A DNA stretch of 64,000 nt from Nocardia sp. NBC_01327 (GCF_035958815.1 NZ_CP108383.1:6572001-6636000); one strand, 5' to 3'; shown: positions 16,556 through 24,964, counted from the stretch's first letter. Program-made: numbers and translations. The notes: generated from the sequence alone by a model not told the origin.

Positions 16556-17707
16556 TCAGACTGTTGCGGGGGCGGCGGCGGTGTTGTGCTCGGGGGCGAT
16601 GAGGGCTTCGAGGTCGAGGTAGAAGCAGCCGGATTCGCAGGGCAGGGCGAGCAGGATGCGGCGGGCGGCTTCGGTGACGAGGGCGCCGCCGAGTGCCACG
16701 TCCGAGGCGAGTTGCGGCCAACTGCTCAGGGTCCGGCCGATTTCGGGTAGCGCGGCCGCGAGTGCGGGGCTGATTCGCTCGGAGTCGACCATCTTCAGGA
16801 GGAGCTCGATCTTGTCGTGATCGGACAGCGCCGGCAGGTCCGCCGCGGTGATATCGCCGATGCGGCCGTGCAGCAGCGGCCGGTCCGGCTCGAGATCGAA
16901 CCGTTCGATATCGAGCATGCCGCGATCATTGCCGTCCATGATCACCGGAATGCCCAGGGCCCGAGCATGTTCGCGGGCGGCGATCTTCACATACGGGGTG
17001 TCGCACTCCTCCACCAGCAGATCGATCGGCGCCCCGGCGCCCTCGAAGAAATCGGACATGGTGGCATCGGTGAGCCCGGCCGGCATGATCTCGATATCGA
17101 GATACGGGTCGATCTCGAACAGCTGCCGGGCGCAGATGACCGTCTTCCCGACCTGCAGATGATGCACGCCCGCGCGCAGCCGGTTCATATTCGACAGACT
17201 CAGCTCGTCGAAGTCGGCGAGCCGGAATGCGCCGCCGACACCTTCAAGTGCCAGGGTGATCGCGGCCGAATTGCCCACCGACAGACCGACAATCCCGATG
17301 CGGCTGTCGAGCAGTCGGCGCTGCTGCGGCCGCTGGATCTTCTCCCGATTGCGATCGGTGCGCACCAGGCGGAACTCTTCGCGCGGCAGCACATGCACCA
17401 ACCGGCCCGACCAGGGATACCAGACCCAGCTGCCGTACGCCCAGATCTCGGTCCCGGCCAACTGCTCCTCCACCTTGGCCGCCAGTTGCGCGCGGTCGAA
17501 TCGGCGGCCCGGCTCGCGGCTGCGGATCAGCTCGTGCAGCTGGGTCTCGATGGTGTCGTGGACTTCTCGTACCGCCTCGGATTCGAGCAGCGCGGCCATG
17601 GCCGCGTGATCGGCGGCGTGCACCGGTTCGAGTACCACCGGTTGCCATACGTCGCGATCGGGCCGGGCGGCCGAGAACAGGCCCGCCGGTGCGGCGCCGT
17701 GGTCCAT
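16556..17707 (-). CDS. ThiF/E1-like adenylation protein (Rv1355c/MoeY-like, short form)
   Basis: A 383-residue protein. After an N-terminal region of about 130 residues it has a Rossmann-type ThiF/MoeB domain: GIVGLSVGNS for nucleotide binding, ADFDELSLSNMNRL (the Arg finger and Asp typical of E1-like enzymes) and DLLVEECDTPYVK. These enzymes adenylate a C-terminal glycine of a small ubiquitin-like or sulfur-carrier protein or a small molecule. The sequence resembles mycobacterial Rv1355c, which carries a further nitroreductase-like domain; here the protein stops before it. I see no CxxC zinc pairs. ATG 17707 follows an AAGGAT site, and a -10-like TAATAT is at 17808-17803 on the minus strand. 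No carrier protein is nearby. Confidence 0.75.
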   Translation of the reverse strand: MDHGAAPAGLFSAARPDRDVWQPVVLEPVHAADHAAMAALLESEAVREVHDTIETQLHELIRSREPGRRFDRAQLAAKVEEQLAGTEIWAYGSWVWYPWSGRLVHVLPREEFRLVRTDRNREKIQRPQQRRLLDSRIGIVGLSVGNSAAITLALEGVGGAFRLADFDELSLSNMNRLRAGVHHLQVGKTVICARQLFEIDPYLDIEIMPAGLTDATMSDFFEGAGAPIDLLVEECDTPYVKIAAREHARALGIPVIMDGNDRGMLDIERFDLEPDRPLLHGRIGDITAADLPALSDHDKIELLLKMVDSERISPALAAALPEIGRTLSSWPQLASDVALGGALVTEAARRILLALPCESGCFYLDLEALIAPEHNTAAAPATV

Positions 17708-17853
17708 GGAATCCTTCCGGGAAGTTCGTGGGAAATGTGGGGAATCTTCGAGCAGGAGAAGGAGATTCCTGCCTCAGAGCACCCCGGGGAAGCAATTGCC
17801 AGATATTAGCTTTCACAGGGCCAGTTCCACGAATCGGACAATTCGCATGGCGG

Positions 17854-18465
17854 CTACCGCCGCGAGAACACCGCCACCAGAAAGTCGGACTCGGCGGCGA
17901 ACGGGCGCAGATCCCACGTCGACAGCCGCAAATCGACTGCGAGCCCGGCATTCTCGGCGTCGGCCAGAAATTCGGGGAACTCGTATCCACGATCGGCGCC
18001 GAACCCCGTCACCAACCGGCCGGTGGGTGCGAGATGGCGGGCGAATCCGGCCAGGACCGTCTGCCGGGTGGACGGCGCCAGAAATGTCATCACATTCCCC
18101 GCGCATACGATGGCATCGAAGTCGGCCGCGATCCCACTGCCCGGCAGGTCCAATTCGGCGAGGTCGCCGACGATCCAGCGCGGACCGGGATAGTCCTGCT
18201 CCGCCGCGGCGATCAAGACCGGATCGACGTCGACCCCGACCACAGCGTGCCCGGCCCGGTGCAGGTACCCACCCACACGTCCCGGACCGCACCCCGCATC
18301 CAGGACTCGGCTGCCGCGGTCGAGCATCGCATCGACCAGCCGCGCCTCCCCGGCGATATCCCGGCCCTCGGCCGCGAGTGCGCGGAACCGCTCGACGTAC
18401 CACGTCGAATGCGCGGGATCGGCAGCCGTGAGTTCCTCCCACTGACTGGGGATACGTCCGCTCAT
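17854..18465 (-). CDS. class I SAM-dependent methyltransferase
   Basis: A 203-residue methyltransferase with SAM motif I VLDAGCGPGRVGGYL, motif II VGVDVDPVLI and motif III region FDAIVCAGNVMTFLAP. It is short and close to the family of small-molecule methyltransferases; no substrate-specific motif is evident. ATG 18465 has an AGGAG site 6-7 nt upstream. It lies 10 bp behind the MFS exporter gene on the same strand and is probably co-transcribed with it, so it would fall under the same TetR control. Alternatively it could be independent. Confidence 0.82.
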   Translation of the reverse strand: MSGRIPSQWEELTAADPAHSTWYVERFRALAAEGRDIAGEARLVDAMLDRGSRVLDAGCGPGRVGGYLHRAGHAVVGVDVDPVLIAAAEQDYPGPRWIVGDLAELDLPGSGIAADFDAIVCAGNVMTFLAPSTRQTVLAGFARHLAPTGRLVTGFGADRGYEFPEFLADAENAGLAVDLRLSTWDLRPFAAESDFLVAVFSRR

Positions 18466-18475
18466 CGCTCACTCC

Positions 18476-19939
18476 TCACTCGACCCGCCCCCGGTCCACT
18501 GTGCCACCGCGCTGCCGATGCCCGGCGCGCGGATCGATCGCGGGGCGGGTGCGCCGGATCAGATGGGACGCCGGCCAGGCCAGCACGGCGGGGACGAGGA
18601 ATATCGCGAACAGCCAGCGGGCGGCGTGCGCGGTGGCGGCGGGGTCGGCGAAACCGGCGAGGTTCGCGACCGTGCCCGCCAGTGCCGAGCCGAAAGCTGT
18701 TGCGGTGAGCTGCACGATGGTGGCGGACGAACCGGCCAGGTCCTGGTCGCGGTCGCCTGCCAGTTGGAAGACATCGGTGAGCAGATGCGGGAAGACCGCG
18801 CCGATGCCGCCGCCCAGCAGGACCAGACCCGTGATGATGATCAGCAGGATCGCGGGCGCCCGCGTGGCTGCCGGGCCCGCGGTGACCAGAATGGCCAGGC
18901 CCAGTACACAACTCACCGGGGCGAGGCCGATCAGCAGGCCGCGGCGAGCGGAGACGCCACTGAACAGGAGCGATCCCGCGGTCCAGCCGGCCGCCATGGC
19001 CGCGCCGAAGTATCCGGCCTCCAAGGGACTCAGCCCCTGCAGATGCTGACCGAAGTACGGGACGAAAACCTCTACGCTGGAGGCGATTACGAGCAACGAC
19101 ATGGTGATATAGACCAGGCGCAGGCGCCGATCGGGCCCGAACGCGGCGGCGGGCAGCACCCGCACGGCGGCGGTGCGCTCATGGCGCAGCCACAGGGCCA
19201 GCAGCCCGCCCGCGCCCGCCAGTCCCGCCGCATTCACCGGCAGTGAATCCGATACGCTCGCGACCGAGATCACCAGCGCCGAGGCGGTGAGCAGACCGAC
19301 TGCCGCCCAGGGGATTCGGACCCTCCCCTGCTGCTGCGAGGCGGACGGCAGACGGCCCGCTCCCCAGACCAGGAACAGCAGCAGCACCGGTATGAGCATC
19401 CAGAACGCGCCGCGCCACATAGCGAGTTGCGCCCATATACCGCCCAGCGCGGGACCGATCAGGGTCGCGACGCCCCACATGGCCGATACCAGCGCCATCG
19501 CCCGCGGCCAGAGCGATTCGTCCAGCGCCACCCGCACAATCGAATAGCACAGCGCGAACAGCAGTCCGCCGCCGAAACCCTGTGCGGCACGGCCGATCAG
19601 CAGCACGCCCATGGTCGGGGACAGTGCGCAGATCACCGTCCCGGCCACCAGCACCAGCGCCGACCAGCGGTAGGCCCAGCGCGGTCCGGAGTGGGCCAGC
19701 AGGGCTCCCGCGGTGGCCGAGCCCAGCACCGAGGCGACGACGAAAACCGTAGTGGCCCAGGCATACAGCCGCGCGCCGCCGATATCGGCGACCACGGACG
19801 GCATGACCGTCGTGGCGAGGTACACATTGGTCGCGTGCAGCCCGACGCCGCCGGCCAGCGTGATGACGACCGCGCCGTGTGCGCGGCCGAGTAGCGCCCG
19901 CCAGCCTGGCGGCGCGATGTCTACAGGAACAGAAGTCAT
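18476..19939 (-). CDS. MFS multidrug exporter (DHA2-like)
   Basis: About 487 residues with roughly 14 hydrophobic segments, the layout of drug:H+ antiporters of the EmrB/DHA2 group. N-terminal sequence GVGLHATNVYLATTVMPSVV contains the motif of the first membrane helix, and GSATAGALLAHSGPRWAYR matches motif A between helices 2 and 3. ATG 19939 has a GGAG site 5 nt upstream; a longer frame would cross the operator. It is divergent from a TetR gene, and the 20-bp palindrome at 19955-19974 lies right at its promoter, so it is most likely a repressed efflux pump induced by its own substrate. Confidence 0.85.
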   Translation of the reverse strand: MTSVPVDIAPPGWRALLGRAHGAVVITLAGGVGLHATNVYLATTVMPSVVADIGGARLYAWATTVFVVASVLGSATAGALLAHSGPRWAYRWSALVLVAGTVICALSPTMGVLLIGRAAQGFGGGLLFALCYSIVRVALDESLWPRAMALVSAMWGVATLIGPALGGIWAQLAMWRGAFWMLIPVLLLFLVWGAGRLPSASQQQGRVRIPWAAVGLLTASALVISVASVSDSLPVNAAGLAGAGGLLALWLRHERTAAVRVLPAAAFGPDRRLRLVYITMSLLVIASSVEVFVPYFGQHLQGLSPLEAGYFGAAMAAGWTAGSLLFSGVSARRGLLIGLAPVSCVLGLAILVTAGPAATRAPAILLIIITGLVLLGGGIGAVFPHLLTDVFQLAGDRDQDLAGSSATIVQLTATAFGSALAGTVANLAGFADPAATAHAARWLFAIFLVPAVLAWPASHLIRRTRPAIDPRAGHRQRGGTVDRGRVE

Positions 19940-19954
19940 GGCATCTCCACTTTC

Positions 19955-19974
19955 ATTACGGTCCGTACCGTAAT
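19955..19974. promoter_or_regulatory. TetR operator between exporter and regulator
   Basis: ATTACGGTCCGTACCGTAAT has perfect 8-bp arms (ATTACGGT/ACCGTAAT) around CCGT. It sits 15 bp before the exporter start and 20 bp before the TetR start, so one bound dimer could repress both. A further half-site-like ATACGGTA follows at 19978-19985. Confidence 0.8.
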
Positions 19975-19994
19975 AGATACGGTAGAGTGACCGC

Positions 19995-20651
19995 ATGGCA
20001 GAAGGCAATACCCGCACCGGCCGCCCTCGCGACCTGAGCATCGACCACGCCGTGCGCGAGGCGGCGCTGACCTCGCTCGCCGAGGTCGGCTATCGCGGGC
20101 TCGCCATGGAGGCCATCGCCCGCCAGGCCGGTACCAACAAGCCCGCGGTCTACCGGCGCTGGCCGAGCCTGGCCGCCCTGGTGCTCGACGGCCTCGCGGC
20201 GCGGCTGGGTGATGTCGAGCCGCCCGATACCGGCTGCACCATCTGCGATCTGTCCGATGCAATCAAGCTGCACCTCAACGTTTTCCGGCGCATGCCACCC
20301 GATGCGCTGGCGGCTCTGCTCGCCGATTGCAATGCCGATCCGGCGCTCCGGGAGACCTTCATGGCGACCCTGTTCCGCCCGCCCAGGGATGCGGTCGCCC
20401 AGGTACTCGACACCGCCATCGGGCGTGGCGATCTGCGCTCCGACGCCGATCGTGAACTGCTGCTGGATCTCCTGGCCTCGCTGGTGCACTATCGCGCCCT
20501 GTTCGGCCACGCCGCGACCACCGATGCCCAGGTCGAGGAGGCCGTCCACACACTCCTGCGCGGCGTCGCGAACGATTACGACCATCTGGTGGCTATCAGC
20601 CGGGCCGAGGCCGGGGATCCGCTGTTCCACCCCCACCACGCTGCCCAATAG
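19995..20651 (+). CDS. TetR-family repressor of the divergent exporter
   Basis: A 218-residue TetR protein. The N-terminal helix-turn-helix is at residues 15-60 (LAMEAIARQAGTNKPAVYRRW) and is followed by a C-terminal ligand domain of the TetR_C type. ATG 19995 follows a purine-rich GGTAGAG. It is divergent from the MFS exporter with a clear palindromic operator in between, so local repression of the exporter and autoregulation are well supported by layout. The ligand is probably a substrate of the pump. Confidence 0.88.
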   Translation: MAEGNTRTGRPRDLSIDHAVREAALTSLAEVGYRGLAMEAIARQAGTNKPAVYRRWPSLAALVLDGLAARLGDVEPPDTGCTICDLSDAIKLHLNVFRRMPPDALAALLADCNADPALRETFMATLFRPPRDAVAQVLDTAIGRGDLRSDADRELLLDLLASLVHYRALFGHAATTDAQVEEAVHTLLRGVANDYDHLVAISRAEAGDPLFHPHHAAQ

Positions 20652-20780
20652 TCGCAATTCGCCACCGGCGGCCGTTGTGAATTGATAGCCTGGCCGCTCA
20701 GAGCGCCTATCCGCGAGTCCAGGACAGGCAGTTTTGCCGATTCGGGTCGAATCCGGGGAGTCCTTTTGTACACTCCCCGC

Positions 20781-20803
20781 TGAAGTGAACAGATGGCACT
20801 TCA
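20781..20803 (+). promoter_or_regulatory. conserved inverted repeat before the first lipoprotein gene
   Basis: TGAAGTG-N9-CACTTCA. A TACACT -10-like box in TTGTACACTCCCC lies just ahead at 20769-20774, so the repeat would fall at the start of the transcript as a hairpin, or act as an operator over the start site. The same arms and the same 9-nt spacing, with a different loop, occur at 22269-22291. Confidence 0.65.
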
Positions 20804-20823
20804 ATTTCTGATTCGAGGTACCG

Positions 20824-21213
20824 ATGAAATCTGTTACACCAAACGCGTTCGCACTACGTGCCGTCACGGCCGTAATCGGCGGATCGCTGCTGCTCTCCGG
20901 AGTGACGGCATGCGGCAGCGATAAGGCGCCCGACGGGTCGCCGAGCAGCGCCACCAGCGCGGTGGTCACACCGGCCGCCGCGCCGATCAGCACGGTCGCG
21001 CCCGCGCCGACCACCGAGGCGCCGGCGCCGACCACCGAAGCACCCGCACCGCAACCCGCGGCCGCCGAACCAGCCGCGCCGGAGCCGGCCGCACCGCAGC
21101 CCGTCGTGACCGAACCGGCCGCGCCGAAGCCCGCACCGCAGACCCAGCAGCCGCAGAAGCCCGCGCCGCCGACCTTGGACGCGCCCGGGTTCGAACCGCG
21201 CGCAGGCTACTGA
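20824..21213 (+). CDS. Pro/Ala-rich lipoprotein, first copy
   Basis: A 129-residue lipoprotein. The signal sequence is followed by the lipobox GVTACG near residue 30, then a long low-complexity stretch of Pro, Ala, Thr and Glu with the repeats APAPTTE, and the C-terminal tail PPTLDAPGFEPRAGY. It should be anchored to the membrane with an extended, flexible chain that spans the wall; the tail may bind a partner. ATG 20824 follows a GAGG site. A second copy is at 22312. Each copy is followed after exactly 18 bp by an SGNH hydrolase gene, so lipoprotein and hydrolase form a duplicated module. Function unknown. Confidence 0.85.
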   Translation: MKSVTPNAFALRAVTAVIGGSLLLSGVTACGSDKAPDGSPSSATSAVVTPAAAPISTVAPAPTTEAPAPTTEAPAPQPAAAEPAAPEPAAPQPVVTEPAAPKPAPQTQQPQKPAPPTLDAPGFEPRAGY

Positions 21214-21231
21214 AAAGGCCAGGGAATTCAG

Positions 21232-22143
21232 TTGTTCGGCAATAGTGGACGGTGGCTGTGTGCTGCCGCGGTGGCGCTCTCGGCATCGGTGACGGGAGCA
21301 GGGGTGGCGGGGGCGGATTCCGCTCCCGAGGGGAAAGAGCTTGTGGTCATGGGTGATTCGTTCACCGCGAACGCGTGGGACTTCACCGACCCCGATAACG
21401 CCTGCCTGCGCCACGGGAAGACGGCCTGGCCGGCGCAGCTGGGCGCCCTGATGGGCGTGTACGGCACCGACGCGATGGTCGATCCGTCCTGCCCGGGCGC
21501 GTCGATCGACAGCGGGCCGGGCTGGACGCTGGGCGTGGAAACCGCGAAGGCGGACAAGGCAGGCGCGTTCGGACCGCGCACCAAGCTCGTCGCCCTGCAG
21601 TTCGGCCTCAACGACCATTGGGGACAGACCACGCAAACTCTGTGGAAGTCGTTGCAGGGCTGCGTATTCAACCTCGTCGACGGCTGCGGGCCGGAGGCCG
21701 CGACCCAGGGCCGGATCACCGATTACAACGGAGTCTCGGGCACGCTGTTCGCCGATCGCATGCGCAATGCGATCACCTACATTCGCTACTACGCACCCAA
21801 TGCGCACATCGTGCTGGTGGGGTACCCGGAGCTGTTCCAGCCGGGAACCGACACCATATGCCTCGACGTCCTCGGTGTCGCACCGTTCATCCAGCCGCGC
21901 GGCGGCGCGGTGGTCGCGTACTTCGATCGCATCCAACAGGCGCAGCAGCAGGCCGCGCAGCTGTTGAATATCGACTTCCTCGATGCCCGCGCACTGACCA
22001 CCGGGCACGGACTGTGCACGGATCAGCCCTGGCTGAACGGTGTGATGGACCCGCGCACCGATATCGACGGCCTGTTCTTCCACCCGTCCAGCAAGGGCGA
22101 CGCCGTGGTCGCGAACGCGATCTACGACAGGTACGGACACTGA
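21232..22143 (+). CDS. secreted SGNH/GDSL hydrolase, first copy
   Basis: A 303-residue secreted esterase-type protein. A signal peptide covers about residues 1-29 (cleavage near AGADS). Block I is MGDSFTAN with the nucleophile Ser, block III is FGLNDHWG and block V is DGLFFHPSSKGD with the catalytic Asp and His. Four or more cysteines suggest disulfides. It starts with TTG 21232 after an AGGGA site, as the parallel start of copy two (GTG 22726) supports. Family members remove acyl or acetyl groups from sugars and lipids. The neighbouring acyltransferase-3 suggests a role in acylation or deacylation of an envelope glycan. Confidence 0.88.
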   Translation: MFGNSGRWLCAAAVALSASVTGAGVAGADSAPEGKELVVMGDSFTANAWDFTDPDNACLRHGKTAWPAQLGALMGVYGTDAMVDPSCPGASIDSGPGWTLGVETAKADKAGAFGPRTKLVALQFGLNDHWGQTTQTLWKSLQGCVFNLVDGCGPEAATQGRITDYNGVSGTLFADRMRNAITYIRYYAPNAHIVLVGYPELFQPGTDTICLDVLGVAPFIQPRGGAVVAYFDRIQQAQQQAAQLLNIDFLDARALTTGHGLCTDQPWLNGVMDPRTDIDGLFFHPSSKGDAVVANAIYDRYGH

Positions 22144-22268
22144 CCCAACCACCGGAGGCGACAAGTTACCCACCGGTAGCCGTTACCGCACGCCGGTCGA
22201 CTGCCCTGGGGATTTGTGGTTTGCCGAATCCGGGGTCATCGACCCGAAAGTCTCTTGTACACTCCCGC

Positions 22269-22291
22269 TGAAGTGAAATTCTTACACTTCA
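22269..22291 (+). promoter_or_regulatory. conserved inverted repeat before the second lipoprotein gene
   Basis: TGAAGTG-N9-CACTTCA, identical in both arms and in spacing to the copy at 20781-20803, while the loop differs. The preceding TTGTACACTCCC box is conserved too. Confidence 0.65.
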
Positions 22292-22311
22292 GTTCTTGAT
22301 TCGAGGATCTC

Positions 22312-22707
22312 ATGAAGTTTCGTACCCCAGGTGCATTCGCCGTACGTTTCGCAGCAGCGGCGATCGGAGGGGTTTTGCTGATCGGCGGGGTGTCGGCCTG
22401 CGGCAGCGATAAAGCATCCAGCGGATCGAGTGATACGCCGACCAGTGCCGTCGTGGCACCGGTGAGCAGCGCGATCGCGCCCCCGACCAGTGCGGCAGCC
22501 CCGGTGACCAGTACCGACGCACCGCCGCCGCCCACGACGGAGGCACCCGCTCCGCAGCCCGCGGCCCCTGAGCCCGTGGCCCCCGTGGCTCCCCAGGCGC
22601 CGGTGGTCCAGCCGGCCGCGCCGAAGCCCGCGCCGCAGACCCAGCAGCCCAAGGCGGCGCCGCCGACCTTGGACGCGCCCGGTTTCGAACCGCGCGCAGG
22701 CTACTGA
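22312..22707 (+). CDS. Pro/Ala-rich lipoprotein, second copy
   Basis: A 131-residue paralogue of the lipoprotein at 20824, with the same signal sequence pattern (GGVSACGSDKA around the lipid-modified Cys), a Pro/Ala/Val/Thr-rich middle that has diverged in sequence but not in style, and the same terminal PPTLDAPGFEPRAGY. ATG 22312 follows GAGG. The duplication covers the promoter, the lipoprotein and the hydrolase. The unchanged tail suggests that it is the functional part while the rest is a spacer through the cell wall. Confidence 0.85.
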   Translation: MKFRTPGAFAVRFAAAAIGGVLLIGGVSACGSDKASSGSSDTPTSAVVAPVSSAIAPPTSAAAPVTSTDAPPPPTTEAPAPQPAAPEPVAPVAPQAPVVQPAAPKPAPQTQQPKAAPPTLDAPGFEPRAGY

Positions 22708-22725
22708 GGAATCCGGAGAATTCTC

Positions 22726-23631
22726 GTGTCGGGAAACAGTGGACGGTGGCTGTGCGCCGCGGTGGTCGCGGTCGCGGCCGTCACGGCGGGCGCCGGAGGA
22801 TCGGGCGCGCAGACCGCTCCCGAGGGCAAAAAGCTTGTGATCCTGGGTGATTCGTTCACTGCGAACGCCCTGGACTTCTCCTCCGATCACAAGTGCCTGC
22901 GCGGCGACACGGCGTGGCCCACACAATTGAGCACGCTGATGGGCCTCCGAGACGGTGATCAGGTGTCCAATTCGTCCTGTGCGGGCGCGTCGATCGACAA
23001 CGCTCCGGGCTATACGCTCACCGTCGAGGCGCGCGATGCCGACAAGGCGGGCGCGTTCGGTCCGGATACCAAACTCGTGACGCTGCAGTTCGGCCTCAAC
23101 GACCACTGGGGCGGCTCCGCCCAGAACCTGTGGGACGCAATGCAGCAGTGCGTCTTCGATCTGGCCGACGGCTGTGGGACCGACGCCGTGGATCAGGGCC
23201 GGATGCCCGACTCCCAGCTGATTTCGGGCGCCTCGTACGCGGACCGCATTCGCGGTGTCGTGACCTACATCCGGTACTACGCACCCAATGCGCGCATTGT
23301 GCTGGTCGGGTATCCGGAGCTGTTCAACGCGGACCAGAGCACCGTATGCCTCGACTTCTTCGGCGTCGTGCCGTTCACGCAGCCGCGCGGCCGCACGGTC
23401 GTCGAATACTTCAACAGGCTCGATCAGGCGCAGCGCGATGCCGCCGCGGAGCTGAAGCTGGACTACCTCGACGCCCGCGCGCTGACCGCCGGGCACGGGC
23501 TCTGCTCGCCGCAGCCATGGGTGAACGGCGTTTTCGATCCGACGATCAAGTTCGACGGACTGCCGTTCCACCCCTCGCCCGAGGGTGACTCCGTGGTCGC
23601 GAACGCGCTCTACGAAAGGTACGCACGATGA
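22726..23631 (+). CDS. secreted SGNH/GDSL hydrolase, second copy
   Basis: A 301-residue paralogue of the hydrolase at 21232, similar along its whole length. Signal peptide, then LGDSFTAN (nucleophile Ser), FGLNDHWG and DGLPFHPSPEGD with the catalytic Asp/His. GTG 22726 is 18 bp behind the lipoprotein stop, the same gap as in copy one. Its last 4 bp overlap the ATG of the acyltransferase-3 gene, so the second copy is translationally coupled to that membrane protein while the first copy is not. This suggests that the pair plus acyltransferase is the ancestral unit. Confidence 0.88.
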   Translation: MSGNSGRWLCAAVVAVAAVTAGAGGSGAQTAPEGKKLVILGDSFTANALDFSSDHKCLRGDTAWPTQLSTLMGLRDGDQVSNSSCAGASIDNAPGYTLTVEARDADKAGAFGPDTKLVTLQFGLNDHWGGSAQNLWDAMQQCVFDLADGCGTDAVDQGRMPDSQLISGASYADRIRGVVTYIRYYAPNARIVLVGYPELFNADQSTVCLDFFGVVPFTQPRGRTVVEYFNRLDQAQRDAAAELKLDYLDARALTAGHGLCSPQPWVNGVFDPTIKFDGLPFHPSPEGDSVVANALYERYAR

Positions 23632-24947
23632 CCCGCCCACCGGAGGTCCTGTCCACGCGGCCCACGGAGGCGGCCACCGTCGTACCGCGGCCCGCCGCAC
23701 CCGCCGCCCCACCGGATACGGGGGCGCTCGTCGCCGAGCGGGCGGACCGGGAGCGGCCCCCGCTGCCCTCGCTGACCGGTTCCCGGTGGTGGGCGGCATT
23801 CGCGGTATTCGTCTTGCACGCCTTGGTATTTCTGCCGGTGTACCCGTTCCAGAAGTCCGAGCTGTTCCGGCATATCCACGAATGGGTGCCGATGCAGTTG
23901 GGCGCCGCGGGCGTCACGTTCTTCTTCGTACTGTCCGGCTTCATCATCTACTGGTCGTTCCGGCCGGGCATGACGGCGCGCGCGTTCTATCGGCGGCGAG
24001 TGCTGAAGATCTACCCGATGCACCTGCTGGCGGCCGCGGCGTTCATCGTGGTGGCGAGCGTGCCGCTCTCGCGCCTGATCGTCTGGGTGCCGAACCTGCT
24101 GCTGGTGCACACCTGGGTGCCGAAATGGACCACGGTGGGCGGGCTGAACGTGCCGTCGTGGTCGCTGGCGTCGGAAGTGCTCTTCTACCTGAGCTTTCCG
24201 ATCCTGCTGCCGTTGATCCGGCGGATCCCGACCCGGCGCCTGTGGCTGGCCCTCGGGCTGCTGATGCTCGCGATCATCGCACTGCACACCTCGTACTTCC
24301 TGTGGACCGACGGACCGAAGGGCATTGCGAATGCCTTTGCGCCCCGGCTGGTTCCGGGCAACACCTCGCCGTATTTCGAGCTGCACGCCTCCCCCGCGTG
24401 GTTCGTGCAGCCGGATATTCCGGTCTCGCCGTCCTACTGGCTCAGCTACAACTTCCCGCCGTCGCGCCTGCCGGAGTTCTTCCTCGGCGTCCTGGCGGCC
24501 CGCCTGGTCCTGGAGGGGCGCTGGCGCAATACCAGTCTCACGCTTCCGCTCGTGACGCTGGTCGCCGCCTACGCGGCCACCTGGGTGGTCCCGGTGAACT
24601 ACAAGATGTCGGTACTGCTGCTGCCCCCGATGACAGCGGTCATCGCCACCATGGCCGTCCGCGATCTGTACGGAATCCGCAGCCTCAATTCCCATCCCCG
24701 CATGGTCTGGCTGGGCAATGTGTCCTTCGCCTTCTACCTGATCCAATTCCCGGTCATGGTCGTGATCACCCGATACCTCATCGGCGGAAAGGAATTCGGC
24801 ATTCTCGGCTGGGCCGGCTTCACCCTGCTGTGCCTGGTGGTCGCGACCATCATCGCCGCTGGTCTGTACCACTGGGTGGACACCCCGATCATGCGCCGCT
24901 TCGCGCGGTCCAAGAAGGACGCCAAACGGAAGTCCGTACCGGCCTGA
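23628..24947 (+). CDS. acyltransferase-3 family membrane protein
   Basis: A 439-residue polytopic membrane protein with about ten hydrophobic segments. Family motifs are the early HALVF His, FFFVLSGFIIYW and FYRRRVLKIYPMH. Members transfer acetyl or other acyl groups across the membrane to sugars or lipids, and are often joined to an SGNH domain. Here an SGNH hydrolase gene overlaps it by 4 bp, so the two activities are encoded separately. The N-terminal 40 residues are Pro/Ala/Thr-rich and probably cytoplasmic. The likely substrate is an envelope polysaccharide or glycolipid; this is inferred from the family. Confidence 0.88.
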   Translation: MTRPPEVLSTRPTEAATVVPRPAAPAAPPDTGALVAERADRERPPLPSLTGSRWWAAFAVFVLHALVFLPVYPFQKSELFRHIHEWVPMQLGAAGVTFFFVLSGFIIYWSFRPGMTARAFYRRRVLKIYPMHLLAAAAFIVVASVPLSRLIVWVPNLLLVHTWVPKWTTVGGLNVPSWSLASEVLFYLSFPILLPLIRRIPTRRLWLALGLLMLAIIALHTSYFLWTDGPKGIANAFAPRLVPGNTSPYFELHASPAWFVQPDIPVSPSYWLSYNFPPSRLPEFFLGVLAARLVLEGRWRNTSLTLPLVTLVAAYAATWVVPVNYKMSVLLLPPMTAVIATMAVRDLYGIRSLNSHPRMVWLGNVSFAFYLIQFPVMVVITRYLIGGKEFGILGWAGFTLLCLVVATIIAAGLYHWVDTPIMRRFARSKKDAKRKSVPA

Positions 24948-24964
24948 GGCCTAGCATTTGCGGT

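Noticed and set aside
23585..24964. Extension of the lipase frame upstream by 460 codons
   Set aside because: This part lies in a different frame over the acyltransferase-3 gene; the lipoprotein signal sequence fixes the start at 24965.
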